64,000 bases of DNA from Mycolicibacterium sp. CH28 (GTDB lineage Bacteria > Actinomycetota > Actinomycetes > Mycobacteriales > Mycobacteriaceae). The stretch is taken from positions 186,001 through 250,000 of the forward strand of contig NZ_SRLQ01000001.1 in assembly GCF_004745805.1 (NCBI RefSeq), given 5' to 3'. The notes under the pieces are model-generated. The model was not told the origin of the DNA, searched no databases, and worked only from the letters and a program-made list of their open reading frames with translations. Position 1 is the stretch's first letter. Every line of letters begins with the position of its first letter. Below are positions 48,633 through 58,085 of this stretch, in pieces. The translations under genes were made by a program, and so were the position numbers.

Positions 48633-49244
48633 CTAGCGAAGACCCTCGCCGATGACGTCGAGCAAGCGGTCGGTGATCAACTGTTGGCGATCGGTGCCAG
48701 CCATCCCCAACGGGCCGTCGAGGAATAGCGTTGCCGCACCGTGGACGGCGGACCAAGCCGCCTCGTCGAAGCCGTCTCTCCGGCCTTCGGCGAGCATCCC
48801 GGCGGCTACCAGCTCGTCGACGCGGCCGCGCAGGATCTGGAATGGGTGGCGGTCGGCGGGCACCGTGTCTTCGCTGGGCTCCGTGCCGTCCGGTGCGAAT
48901 GCGGTACGGAACAGGCCCGGCTCGGCCACGGCGAAGTCGATGTAGGCCTGACCGGTGGCACGGAACCGGGCCAGCGCCCGTTCGGTTCGTGGTCCCCTGT
49001 CGGGCACCCGGTCGAGCGCCGCCACCATTGCCGCCCCCATCTGGGTCATGACGTTGGCTTTCACGGCCGCCAGCAGCGCGTGGCGGTCGGCGTAGTGGCG
49101 GTAGGCGGCCGAGTTGCTCACTCCGGCCATCCGTTGGACGTCGCGCAGCACCACCGCATCCGGGCCGCCCGCCCGCGCCAGTGACACCCCGTGTTCGAGC
49201 AGGGCCGCACGCAGGTTGCCGTGGTGATAGGACGCGGTCGCCAT
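48633..49244 (-). CDS. TetR-family repressor of the MFS exporter
   Basis: 203 residues from the ATG at 49244 (a GTG-type start at 49277 would run into the riboswitch leader of the divergent gene). The N-terminal HTH is ASYHHGNLRAALLEHGVSLA, then RDVQRMAGVSNSAAYRHYADRHALLAAV, the classic TetR recognition helix. The C-terminal ligand domain resembles the TetR_C_33-like group (YIDFAVAEPGLFRTAFAPDG, AAWSAVHGAATLFLDGPLG). It lies upstream of the efflux pump, same strand, with an operator dyad between. The ligand is unknown, probably a substrate of the pump. Confidence 0.9.
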   Translation of the reverse strand: MATASYHHGNLRAALLEHGVSLARAGGPDAVVLRDVQRMAGVSNSAAYRHYADRHALLAAVKANVMTQMGAAMVAALDRVPDRGPRTERALARFRATGQAYIDFAVAEPGLFRTAFAPDGTEPSEDTVPADRHPFQILRGRVDELVAAGMLAEGRRDGFDEAAWSAVHGAATLFLDGPLGMAGTDRQQLITDRLLDVIGEGLR

Positions 49245-49279
49245 GTTGACAAGTGTTACATCGTCCAGCCGATTCACCG

Positions 49280-49404
49280 GGTATTGTCCTGCCTGCAGTC
49301 GGCAGGGGAACCCGGTGTGAATCCGGGACTGTCCCGCAACGGTATGCAGGAAATATCTGCGAGTCCGAGTACCTGTCGGCTTTGCCGGGTGCGCCGCACC
49401 CGGC
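49280..49404 (+). promoter_or_regulatory. Cobalamin riboswitch
   Basis: The conserved core is unmistakable: GGGGAACCCGGTGTGAATCC, GGGACTGTCCCGCAACGG (the L5/P6 core) and the B12 box GAGTCCGAGTACCTGTCGGC, running to about 49380. It is followed by a perfect 9-bp stem, GCCGGGTGC-GCC-GCACCCGGC (49384-49404), with no T-run, so the switch probably acts on translation of the CbiM-like gene, whose ribosome site GGGGAA is at 49425-49430. Adenosylcobalamin should turn the gene off. Confidence 0.95.
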
Positions 49405-49435
49405 GGTTCATCGCCTCGTGGATTGGGGAACGGCC

Positions 49436-50113
49436 GTGCACATCGAGCCGGGGATCGTCGAAGGTCCCAAGATTGTTCTGAGCTATCTCACCGCCGCAGG
49501 AGTGGGCGGCTATACCGTCCATGCCGCCTGGCAGCTGCTCAAGGAGCGTGGCATTTCGGCCCTGCTGATGCGCAGCGCGGCGACCACCGCACTGGTGTTC
49601 GTCTTCTTCCAGGTCTTCCCGCACTACCCGGTGGGGATCTCCGAAGTACACCTGATTCTGGGGTCGACGCTGTTCCTGCTGTTCGGCGCGGCGCCGGCGG
49701 CGATCGGGCTGGCCGGCGGCCTGCTGCTGCAGGGCCTGTTCTTCGCCCCATTCGACCTGCCGCAGTACGGCATGAACGTCACCACATTGCTGGTGCCGCT
49801 ATTCGCGCTGCAGTTCGTCGCCCGCCGGGTCATCGCCCCGCAGACGCCCTACGTCCAGCTCAGGTATCGCCAGGCGCTCGCGTTGTCGACCACCTATCAG
49901 GCCGGAATCGTGTCGTGGGTGGCGTTCTGGGCGCTCTACGGCGAGGGCTTCGCCGGCCAGACCGTCGCTGACATCGCCACCTTCGGTGCGGCCTACATGA
50001 CGGTGATCATCATCGAGCCGCTCGCCGACCTCGGGGTTCTGGCCGCGGCCAAGGCCCTACACCGGATGAAGGACTCCGCGCTGCTGGAACGCCGGCTGCT
50101 CAACCCGGCCTGA
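49436..50113 (+). CDS. CbiM-like cobalt-uptake permease under B12 control
   Basis: 225 residues from the GTG at 49436 (GGGGAA 5 bases ahead; the frame extends into the riboswitch). Membrane protein of the CbiM/ECF permease type: it starts VHIEPGIVEGPKIVLSY, with His2 at the place where CbiM binds Co2+. VGISEVHLILGSTLFLLFG, AAPAAIGLAGGLLLQGLFF and DLPQYGMNVTTLLVPL follow. Partners CbiN, CbiQ and CbiO are not nearby, so it works alone or with distant ECF parts. The riboswitch supports a cobalt or cobalamin function. MutAB in this window is a B12 user. Confidence 0.85.
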   Translation: MHIEPGIVEGPKIVLSYLTAAGVGGYTVHAAWQLLKERGISALLMRSAATTALVFVFFQVFPHYPVGISEVHLILGSTLFLLFGAAPAAIGLAGGLLLQGLFFAPFDLPQYGMNVTTLLVPLFALQFVARRVIAPQTPYVQLRYRQALALSTTYQAGIVSWVAFWALYGEGFAGQTVADIATFGAAYMTVIIIEPLADLGVLAAAKALHRMKDSALLERRLLNPA

Positions 50114-50178
50114 CCGCACCTCACAGTGTCGCCGGCGTCGCGGTGAGCGTGGTGTATCGCGCGCATAACGCGGGCCGT

Positions 50179-50202
50179 GCCCGGCCGTAATCTCGGCCGG
50201 GC
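50179..50202. terminator. GC-rich stem-loop between the CbiM-like gene and the nitrate reductase
   Basis: GCCCGGCC (50179-50186) pairs perfectly with GGCCGGGC (50195-50202) around an 8-base loop. It may end the upstream transcript, but there is no T-run and it finishes 11 bases before the nitrate reductase GTG, so it could instead affect that gene's translation. Confidence 0.35.
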
Positions 50203-50213
50203 ATGGTGATGCC

Positions 50214-53200
50214 GTGGCTGTTGGGAACGACTGCGGTGAGCCCACCCGCACCGCATGTTCGTACTGCGGTGTCGGGTGCGGTATCGAGGTACACACCCGA
50301 CCCGGCCCGAATGGTCCGGTCATCGCCAAGGTCGTCGGTGATCGGCTCCATCCCGCCAACCGTGGCAGGCTGTGCACCAAGGGGGCCACGCACGCCGAAC
50401 TGATGGGCAGCGCCGACGGGCGCGCGACCAGCGCCCTGATGCGCCCCGCCCGCGGTGGGCACCTAGTCCCCGTCGGTGTGGCCGACGCGGTTACCTCGGT
50501 GGGTGCTCGGCTGCGCGAGATCAGCGAACGCCACGGCCCGGATTCGGTCGCGCTCTACGTCTCCGGCCAGATGTCGATGGAAGCCCAGTACCTGGCGACC
50601 AAACTGGCCAAGGGGTTCCTGCGCACCGTGCATCTCGAGTCGAACTCACGGCTGTGCATGGCCAGTGCCGCATCCGGTTACAAGCAATCCCTTGGCGCGG
50701 ACGGCCCGCCCGGCTCCTACGACGACATCGACTGCACCGACCTGTTTTTCGTGATCGGCTCCAACATGGCCGACTGCCACCCGATCCTGTTTCTGCGGAT
50801 GGCCGATAGGCTGCGGGCAGGGGCCAAACTGATCGTCGTCGACCCGCGGCGCACCGCGACCGCGGCGAAGGCCGACTTGTTCCTGCAGATCCGCCCGGGC
50901 ACCGACTTAGCGCTATTGAACGGGCTGCTGCACCTGCTCGTCGCACGCGGCGATATCGACGAGGAGTTCATCGCCCAGCACACCGAAGGCTGGGCGGGGA
51001 TGCCTGATTTCCTCGCCGACTACTCGCCGGCGGCGGTGGCCGAGATCACCGACCTGGCCGAAGACGACATCCGTACGGCGGCAACGATGATCGCCCAAGC
51101 CGGCGAGTGGATGTCGCTGTGGACGATGGGCCTCAACCAGAGCACCCACGGCACGTGGAACACCAACGCCATCTGCAACCTGCACCTGGCCACCGGAGCC
51201 ATCTGCCGTCCCGGCAGCGGCCCACTGTCGCTGACCGGGCAACCCAACGCGATGGGCGGTCGCGAGATGGGTTACCTGGGGCCGGGTCTCCCCGGGCAGC
51301 GATCGGTGACGTCGGCGCAGGACCGAGCCTTCGTCGAATCGATCTGGGGCTTGGCGCCTGGGACGATCCGCGCTGAGAGCGGCTCCGGCACCATCGGGCT
51401 GTTCGACAAGATGGCCGCCGGAGACATCAAGGCCTGCTGGATCATCTGCACCAACCCGGTCGCGACCGTGCCCAATCGCGACACCGTGATCAACGGCCTG
51501 CGCGCCGCCGAACTCGTCGTCACCCAGGATGCCTACGTCGACACCGCCACGAACCGCTACGCCGACGTGGTGCTGCCCGCCGCCCTGTGGGCCGAGGCCG
51601 ACGGGGTGATGGTCAACTCCGAACGCAGCATCACCCTTGTCCGGCAATGCGTTTCACCGGTCGGCCAGGCCCGGCCCGACTGGCAGCTGATCTGCCAGGT
51701 GGCCGAGGCCATGGGCTTCGGCGAGCACTTCGCCTACCGCTCCAGTGAGCAGGTGTTCGACGAGATCCGCCGGTTCGCCAATCCGCGGACCGGCTACGAC
51801 ATCCGGGGTGCCAGTTATCCCCGGCTGCGCAAGGGCCCGTTGCAGTGGCCGTGCCCGCCCGGTGACGACGAGGATCGCCACCCGATCCGCTATCTCGAGG
51901 ACGGCCGGCCGGCGTTTGCCACCCACTCCGGGCGCGCGGTGTTCCACCCGCGTCCGCACCTGGACCCGCGCGAAAGCCCCGACAGCGACTATCCGTTGGT
52001 TCTCAACACCGGGCGGCTGGCGCACCAGTGGCACACCATGACCAAGACCGGCCGGCTCGACAAGCTCACCAGGCTCGACGGCGGGCCGTTCATCGAGATC
52101 CATCCCGCCGACGCCGACGCGCTGGGCATCATGAACGGCCTCGCGGTTGAAGTGGTCTCCCGCCGGGGACGGGCGGTGCTGCCGGCTGTCGTCACCGACC
52201 GGGTGCGGCCGGGCAACTGCTTCGCGCCGTTTCACTGGAACGACGAACACGGTGAACACCTCACGATCAACGCCGTGACCAGCGGCGCGGTGGACAGCGA
52301 GTCATTGCAACCGGAGCTGAAGGTGTGCGCAGTGCGGTTGCGCGCGGTCGGTACCGCCACCGCGCCCTCCGGATCGGACTCCTGCGCGCCGCTCGTGCGC
52401 GCCGGCGCGCCGCTGGTGCTGTGGGCGTCGCAGACCGGCAATGCCGAGGATTTGGCCACCCGACTCGCCGAAGAGATTGCCCAACAAGGGGTTCCGGCCT
52501 CCATGGCGTCCATGGCCGACGTCACGCCGGGCCAGTTGATCACCTCGGGTGCGGTGTTCGTGGTGACCAGTACTTTCGGCGATGGTGGACCGCCGGACAA
52601 CGGATCGGACTTCTGGGATCGGCTGCGCGCGCCGAACGCCCCGGGGTTGGACGGCGTCCGGTTCGCGGTGCTCGGCATCGGTGATCGGGCCTACGGGCAG
52701 TTCTGCGGACACGCCAAGGCGCTCGACAGGCGACTGGCCGAACTCGGCGGCGCGCGTCTGCTGGACCGCCAGGACTGTGAGATCCACGACGATGATGGGC
52801 TCGCGCAATGGAATCGGCGCATCGTCGCCCTGATGAACCCTGGCGCGGTCCCCGCCGAACCCGTACCACCAACGGCGGCTCGGCCGTTCACCCGGGCTAA
52901 TCCCATCGCCGCCCGGCTGAGCCGCAATGTCAGGCTCACCCCGGCCTCGGCGGCCAAGGAAGTGCGACAGTTCGGCTTCGACATTTCCGGGCACGACGTC
53001 ACCTATGCCGTCGGCGATTCACTCGGCGTGATGCCGACAAATAGCGATGACGACGTCGCGGAATGGTTGTCGGCCACCGGTTTACGCGGCGACGAGGTCG
53101 TCGAGGTCGACGGCGTGGAATGCGCGCTGCGCCACGCGCTGCGGACGAGCTACGACATCTGCCGACTTACCCCGGACCTGGTGACATTCCTCTCCGCCGC

Positions 53201-53969
53201 ACCTGCTGACAAGGCGAGCGCCGCGGCGGTACGGGCCGCCCGCAACGGCATCGACGCGGTGCGCGCCGTCCGGACCCGAGCCGACGTCGAGCAATGGCAA
53301 GACGTCTTGGTGCGCCTGACTCCCCGGTCCTACTCGATTTCGTCGAGCCCGCTGGTCAGCCCCCACGAAGTGCAGTTGACGGTGTCGGTTGTGCGCTACC
53401 GCGGCTCGGACGACACCAAGCGTGGGGGAGTGTGCTCGACCTATCTGGCCGACCGCGCCGAGCACACCACGACCCCGATCTTCCTGCAGCGCTCACCGCA
53501 CTTTCGCCCGCCCCAGGATCGTTGCGCGCCGATCGTGATGATCGGCGCCGGCACCGGTATCGCGCCGTTCCGTGGCTTCCTACAGGAACGCCGCGCGTTG
53601 GGCCACACCGGCCGCAACTGGCTGTTCTTCGGCGACCGGCATCGCAGCGAAAACTTCTACTATCGCGACGATCTCACCGACATGGTGACCGACGGCTTCC
53701 TGAACAGGCTTGACCTCGCGTTCTCCCGCGACCAAGCCCGGCGAATCTACGTGCAGAACAAGATGATCGACAACGGTGCGCAACTATGGACGTGGCTGCA
53801 GGACGGCGCTCATCTGTATGTCTGCGGGGACGCGGCCAGCATGGCTACCGGCGTTGACGCGGCACTCGGCGCGATCATCGCCACCCACGGTCGTCTGGAT
53901 GCCGAGGCGGCCCACCACTACAAGCGCGAATTGGTCGCCGCGAAGCGCTATCTGCGCGACGTGTACTGA
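50214..53969 (+). CDS. Assimilatory nitrate reductase fused to a CysJ-type flavoprotein reductase
   Basis: 1251 residues, GTG start. The N-terminal [4Fe-4S] site has C15, C18, C22 and C54 (CSYCGVGCG, RLCTKG). A Mo-bis-MGD domain follows (about 60-580; SNSRLCMASAASGYKQSLG, PIHPADADALG-type dinucleotide domain to ~700). At ~733 a flavodoxin domain begins (VLWASQTGNAEDLATRLAEE), then a FAD domain (TPRSYSISSSP near 1035) and an NADPH-binding domain (GAGTGIAPFRGFLQERR near 1110; RIYVQNKM and YVCGDAASMA at the end). So one chain can take electrons from NAD(P)H via FAD/FMN to Mo and reduce nitrate to nitrite. It is annotated in some mycobacteria as a bifunctional nitrate/sulfite reductase protein; the neighbours narK-nirBD argue for nitrate. 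Confidence 0.9.
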   Translation: MAVGNDCGEPTRTACSYCGVGCGIEVHTRPGPNGPVIAKVVGDRLHPANRGRLCTKGATHAELMGSADGRATSALMRPARGGHLVPVGVADAVTSVGARLREISERHGPDSVALYVSGQMSMEAQYLATKLAKGFLRTVHLESNSRLCMASAASGYKQSLGADGPPGSYDDIDCTDLFFVIGSNMADCHPILFLRMADRLRAGAKLIVVDPRRTATAAKADLFLQIRPGTDLALLNGLLHLLVARGDIDEEFIAQHTEGWAGMPDFLADYSPAAVAEITDLAEDDIRTAATMIAQAGEWMSLWTMGLNQSTHGTWNTNAICNLHLATGAICRPGSGPLSLTGQPNAMGGREMGYLGPGLPGQRSVTSAQDRAFVESIWGLAPGTIRAESGSGTIGLFDKMAAGDIKACWIICTNPVATVPNRDTVINGLRAAELVVTQDAYVDTATNRYADVVLPAALWAEADGVMVNSERSITLVRQCVSPVGQARPDWQLICQVAEAMGFGEHFAYRSSEQVFDEIRRFANPRTGYDIRGASYPRLRKGPLQWPCPPGDDEDRHPIRYLEDGRPAFATHSGRAVFHPRPHLDPRESPDSDYPLVLNTGRLAHQWHTMTKTGRLDKLTRLDGGPFIEIHPADADALGIMNGLAVEVVSRRGRAVLPAVVTDRVRPGNCFAPFHWNDEHGEHLTINAVTSGAVDSESLQPELKVCAVRLRAVGTATAPSGSDSCAPLVRAGAPLVLWASQTGNAEDLATRLAEEIAQQGVPASMASMADVTPGQLITSGAVFVVTSTFGDGGPPDNGSDFWDRLRAPNAPGLDGVRFAVLGIGDRAYGQFCGHAKALDRRLAELGGARLLDRQDCEIHDDDGLAQWNRRIVALMNPGAVPAEPVPPTAARPFTRANPIAARLSRNVRLTPASAAKEVRQFGFDISGHDVTYAVGDSLGVMPTNSDDDVAEWLSATGLRGDEVVEVDGVECALRHALRTSYDICRLTPDLVTFLSAAPADKASAAAVRAARNGIDAVRAVRTRADVEQWQDVLVRLTPRSYSISSSPLVSPHEVQLTVSVVRYRGSDDTKRGGVCSTYLADRAEHTTTPIFLQRSPHFRPPQDRCAPIVMIGAGTGIAPFRGFLQERRALGHTGRNWLFFGDRHRSENFYYRDDLTDMVTDGFLNRLDLAFSRDQARRIYVQNKMIDNGAQLWTWLQDGAHLYVCGDAASMATGVDAALGAIIATHGRLDAEAAHHYKRELVAAKRYLRDVY

Positions 53970-54051
53970 CCTCACGGCCGGACGCCGGCCGAAGTGAGCA
54001 GGTTGTGACACTACGATCACCGCCAGCAGCGAGGCCGCAACAATGAGTTCC

Positions 54052-54057
54052 TAGCGT
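54052..54057 (+). promoter_or_regulatory. -10 box of narK (leaderless)
   Basis: TAGCGT (TANNNT) ends 6 bases before the narK ATG at 54064. The upstream part (GTGACACTACGATCACC around 54005-54021) may hold the activator site for GlnR and/or NnaR, but I cannot match a defined box. No -35 is visible, as expected for an activator-dependent promoter. Confidence 0.4.
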
Positions 54058-54063
54058 GAGTTC

Positions 54064-55518
54064 ATGCAGCTTTCCACCACCCGCAGTCGCCACGACATCG
54101 ACGACTGGGACCCCGAAAATGTCGAGTCCTGGAACAACGGCGGCGCCAAAATCGCTCGCCGCAACCTGATCTGGTCGATCTTCGCCGAACACGTCGGATT
54201 CTCGGTGTGGTCGATCTGGTCGGTCATGGTGCTCTTCATGCCGCAGAACGTCTACCATATCGACGCCGCTGGAAAGTTCTTCCTGGTGGCGGTTCCGAGC
54301 CTGGTCGGAGCCGTGCTGCGGATTCCCTACACCTTCGCGGTAGCCCGCTTCGGCGGACGTAACTGGACCATCTTCTCCGCTGTGGCGCTGCTGGTGCCGG
54401 CCGTCCTGACGCTGTACTACATGGCGCACCCGGGCACGTCCTACGCGACGTTCCTGCTCGTCGCCGCCTTCGCAGGCGTCGGCGGCGGCAACTTCGCCTC
54501 ATCGATGGCCAACATCAACGCCTTCTACCCGCAGCGCTACAAGGGCTGGGCGCTGGGGCTCAACGCGGGCGGCGGGAACATCGGGGTCGCGGTGATCCAG
54601 ATCATCGGACTGCTCGTCATTGCGACCGCAGGCAACCGCTCGCCGCACCTGGTGTGCGCCGTCTACCTGGTGCTCATCGCTCTCGCCGCGCTGGGCGCCG
54701 CGGTCTTCATGAACAACCTCACCAACCAACGCACCGACGCCCGGTCCATGATCGATGTTCTGGCCCATCGGGATTCGTGGTTGATCTCGTTGCTCTACAT
54801 CGGAACCTTCGGCTCCTTCATCGGCTTCGGCTTCGCCTTCGGCCAGGTGCTGCAGATCAGCTTCCTGGCCGGCCTGTCCCACGGCGGACCGGTCACCCCG
54901 GCCATGTCGGCGCAGGCCTCGTTGCACGCCGCCCAGATCGCGTTCCTCGGGCCGGCGCTCGGGTCGCTGTCCCGGCCGCTGGGCGGCTGGCTGTCGGACC
55001 GGTTCGGCGGCGGCAAGGTGACCTTCTACACGTTCGGCGCCATGATCGCGGCCGCCGGCTGGCTGGTGGTCGCCGGTGAGATCGACGACGCCACCGCCGG
55101 ACCACCGACCGGTGCCGGGATGGCTGCCGTCATCGCCGGGTTCATTGCCCTGTTCGTGCTGTCCGGCATGGGAAATGGGTCCACTTACAAGATGATTCCG
55201 TCGATCTTCGAGGCCAAGTCGCGGGGGCTGGACAGCCTCAGCGCACCTGAGCAGCGAGCGTGGTCGCAGCGGATGTCGGGCGCGCTGATCGGGATCGCTG
55301 GAGCGATCGGGGCACTCGGCGGGGTCGGGGTCAACATGGCGTTGCGCGCTTCATACCTGTCACCGGCGAAATCGGCCACCATGGCGTTCTGGGTGTTCCT
55401 CGCCTTCTACGTATTGTGCGCGGCGATCACCTGGTTGGCCTATGTGCGCACGCCGAAGCGGGCGACCGTGGCTGCCCCGGACAACACCCCGGTCGACAGC
55501 GCGGCGGCCGTGGCATGA
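54064..55518 (+). CDS. narK: Nitrate/nitrite transporter NarK (NNP family)
   Basis: 484 residues, 12 helices. MFS transporter of the nitrate-nitrite porter family. The IWSVMVLFMP start, AVARFGGRNWTIFSAVALL (the conserved Arg region of helix 2-3), GVGGGNFASSMANINAFYP (first NNP signature, Gly-rich helix 5) and GMGNGSTYKMIPSIF (second signature, with Asn/Gly) are complete. It brings nitrate in for the reductase upstream. The stop overlaps the nirB start (ATGA), so expression is coupled to nitrite reduction. Confidence 0.94.
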   Translation: MQLSTTRSRHDIDDWDPENVESWNNGGAKIARRNLIWSIFAEHVGFSVWSIWSVMVLFMPQNVYHIDAAGKFFLVAVPSLVGAVLRIPYTFAVARFGGRNWTIFSAVALLVPAVLTLYYMAHPGTSYATFLLVAAFAGVGGGNFASSMANINAFYPQRYKGWALGLNAGGGNIGVAVIQIIGLLVIATAGNRSPHLVCAVYLVLIALAALGAAVFMNNLTNQRTDARSMIDVLAHRDSWLISLLYIGTFGSFIGFGFAFGQVLQISFLAGLSHGGPVTPAMSAQASLHAAQIAFLGPALGSLSRPLGGWLSDRFGGGKVTFYTFGAMIAAAGWLVVAGEIDDATAGPPTGAGMAAVIAGFIALFVLSGMGNGSTYKMIPSIFEAKSRGLDSLSAPEQRAWSQRMSGALIGIAGAIGALGGVGVNMALRASYLSPAKSATMAFWVFLAFYVLCAAITWLAYVRTPKRATVAAPDNTPVDSAAAVA

Positions 55519-58037
55519 CCGGCGTGCCCAAGACCGTCGTGGTGGTCGGCCACGGCATGGTCGGGCACCGCTTCGTGGAGGCGCTGCGCGACCGGGACCG
55601 CGCCGGATCCTGGCGGGTGATCGTGCTGTGCGAGGAAGCTACCCCCGCCTACGACCGGGTCGGGCTGTCCTCCTACATCGACACCTGGGACCGCACCTCC
55701 CTGGCGCTGACCGGAAACGACTACGCCGGAGACGATCTGGTCGAGCTGCGGGTGGGCCAGGCCGCGGTGGGCATCGACCGCGCCGCACGCACCGTCGTCA
55801 CCTCCAGCGGGGAGCAGATCGGTTACGACGCGGTGGTGCTGGCCACCGGCTCGTACCCGTTCGTCCCGCCGATCTCGGGCAGTGACCTCGATCGCTGTCT
55901 CGTGTACCGCACCCTCGACGACCTCGACGCCATCCGAGCTGTCGCGGCGGCGGCCGAGCCGGGCGCCGCCGGCATCGTCGTCGGTGGCGGCCTGCTGGGC
56001 CTGGAAGCCGCGAACGCCCTGCGGCTACTGGGACTCACCCCGCACGTGCTGGAGCGTTCCCCTCGCCTGATGCCGCTGCAGATCGACGACGGCGGCGGGG
56101 CGCTGCTGCACCGGCTGATCACCGAACTGGGCATCACCGTGCACACCGACGTATCGACCACCGACATCCTGGACTCCGGTGACGGGCTGAGCGTGTTCCT
56201 GTCTGACGACCGACGGCTCGACGCGGCAGTACTGGTGTTCTCCGCCGGGGTCCGGCCGCGCGACGAATTGGCGCGCGAATGCGGCCTACCCATCGCCGAG
56301 CGCGGCGGTGTGCTCACCGACATCAGCTGTGCCACCGCCGATCCCCGAGTGTTCGCGATAGGTGAGGTCGCCGCCGTCGAGGGCCGCTGTTATGGGCTGG
56401 TAGCGCCCGGGTACACGATGGCCGAGGTGGTGGCCGACCGGCTGCTCGGCGGTACTGCCGAATTCCCGGGAGCGGACCTGTCGACCAAACTGAAGCTGCT
56501 CGGTGTCGATGTCGCCAGCTTCGGCGATGCCCACGCCACGACACCGGGCGCACTGGAGGTCGTCCTCAACGACGCGGTCAACCAGACCTACGCCAAACTC
56601 GTTGTGTCCGATGATGTTTCGACCTTGCTGGGTGGCATCCTGGTCGGCGATGCCACGGCATACGCCACGCTGCGCCCGCTGGTGGGCGGGCCCCTGCCGG
56701 CCGACCCGGCGACGCTGATCTCACCGGCCGGTGCCGAGGTGGGGGTCGGCGCATTGCCCGACGAGGCGCAGATCTGCTCCTGCAATTCGGTGTCGAAAGG
56801 GGCCATTGGCAGAGCCATTTCGCAGGGCGCGCATGATGTCCCGGCGATCAAGTGCGCTACCGCCGCCGGAACATCGTGCGGCAGTTGCATTCCGATGCTC
56901 AAGCGGCTGCTGCAAGCTCAGGGTGTGGCGATGTCGAAGGCATTGTGCGAACACTTCGAGCAGACCCGCGCCGAGCTGTTCCAGATCGTCGCGGCAACGG
57001 GAATCCGCACCTTCTCCGCGCTCGTCGCCGAATACGGCACCGGCGCCGGCTGCGACATCTGTAAGCCGGTGGTCGCTTCGATTCTGGCCTCCACGTCCTC
57101 CGACCACATCCTGGATGACGAGACGGCCGGCCTACAGGACACCAACGACCACTTCCTGGCCAACATCCAGCGCAACGGCACGTACTCGGTGGTGCCCCGA
57201 CTGCCCGGCGGCGAGGTCACGCCGGAGAAACTGATGGTGATCGCGGAGGTGGCCCGGGATTTCGGCCTCTACACCAAGATCACCGGCGGCCAGCGCATCG
57301 ACCTGTTCGGGGCCCGGGTGGAACAGCTGCCGCTGATCTGGAAGCGCCTCGTCGACGCCGGAATGGAATCCGGGCATGCCTACGGCAAATCGCTGCGCAC
57401 GGTGAAGAGCTGTGTCGGCTCGTCGTGGTGCCGCTACGGCGTCCAGGATTCGGTGGCGATGGCCGTCGACCTGGAACTGCGCTATCGCGGCCTGCGCTCG
57501 CCGCACAAGATCAAGATGGGTGTGTCGGGCTGCCAGCGCGAGTGCGCGGAGGCGCGCGGCAAGGACGTCGGGGTGATCGCCACCGAGAAGGGCTGGAACC
57601 TCTACGTCGGCGGCAACGGCGGGGCCACCCCCAAACATGCGCAACTGTTGGCCGGCGACCTGGACTCCGGCACACTGGTCCGCTACATCGACCGCTACCT
57701 GATGTTCTACATTCGCACCGCCGACCGCTTGCAGCGCACCGCGGTCTGGCAGGACAGCATCGAGGGCGGTCTCGATCACATCAGGGCGGTGGTGTGCGAG
57801 GACTCGCTGGGCATCGGCGCCGACCTGGATGACGCCATGGCCAGGCACGTGGATGGCTACTCCGACGAGTGGGCCGGTGTACTCGCCGACGAAGGCAAAC
57901 TGGCCCGGTTCGTGTCCTTCGTCAACGCGCCCGGCCAGCCGGATCCCACGGTGGCATTCGACGAGAGCGGCCCGCGCAAGGTGCCGCTGCTGCTGGGCAT
58001 GCCCGGCAGCGTCAACGCGGCGGAAAGCCGCCCGTAA
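55515..58037 (+). CDS. nirB: Assimilatory nitrite reductase large subunit
   Basis: 840 residues from the ATG at 55515; the open frame reaches 55260 but that part lies in narK. Reduces nitrite to ammonium with six electrons from NAD(P)H. Order: FAD/NAD domain (VVVGHGMVGHRFVEAL; GIVVGGGLLGLEAANALRLLG); [2Fe-2S] BFD-like domain (ICSCNSVSKGAI, AGTSCGSCIP); siroheme/[4Fe-4S] domain, whose four Cys C633, C639, C673 and C677 (SCVGSSWCRYG, SGCQREC) hold the cluster that bridges to siroheme. The siroheme is supplied through the chelatase two genes downstream. nirD follows after 48 bases with a GGAGG site. Confidence 0.95.
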   Translation: MTGVPKTVVVVGHGMVGHRFVEALRDRDRAGSWRVIVLCEEATPAYDRVGLSSYIDTWDRTSLALTGNDYAGDDLVELRVGQAAVGIDRAARTVVTSSGEQIGYDAVVLATGSYPFVPPISGSDLDRCLVYRTLDDLDAIRAVAAAAEPGAAGIVVGGGLLGLEAANALRLLGLTPHVLERSPRLMPLQIDDGGGALLHRLITELGITVHTDVSTTDILDSGDGLSVFLSDDRRLDAAVLVFSAGVRPRDELARECGLPIAERGGVLTDISCATADPRVFAIGEVAAVEGRCYGLVAPGYTMAEVVADRLLGGTAEFPGADLSTKLKLLGVDVASFGDAHATTPGALEVVLNDAVNQTYAKLVVSDDVSTLLGGILVGDATAYATLRPLVGGPLPADPATLISPAGAEVGVGALPDEAQICSCNSVSKGAIGRAISQGAHDVPAIKCATAAGTSCGSCIPMLKRLLQAQGVAMSKALCEHFEQTRAELFQIVAATGIRTFSALVAEYGTGAGCDICKPVVASILASTSSDHILDDETAGLQDTNDHFLANIQRNGTYSVVPRLPGGEVTPEKLMVIAEVARDFGLYTKITGGQRIDLFGARVEQLPLIWKRLVDAGMESGHAYGKSLRTVKSCVGSSWCRYGVQDSVAMAVDLELRYRGLRSPHKIKMGVSGCQRECAEARGKDVGVIATEKGWNLYVGGNGGATPKHAQLLAGDLDSGTLVRYIDRYLMFYIRTADRLQRTAVWQDSIEGGLDHIRAVVCEDSLGIGADLDDAMARHVDGYSDEWAGVLADEGKLARFVSFVNAPGQPDPTVAFDESGPRKVPLLLGMPGSVNAAESRP

Positions 58038-58085
58038 CAGCGGCGAAACACCACCCCTCTATCAAGAACTTGGAGGCTTGAAACC

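Noticed and set aside
55260..55514. N-terminal extension of NirB
   Set aside because: This part overlaps narK in another frame and reads as Arg/Gly-rich shadow; the Rossmann start VVVVGHG begins right after ATG 55515.
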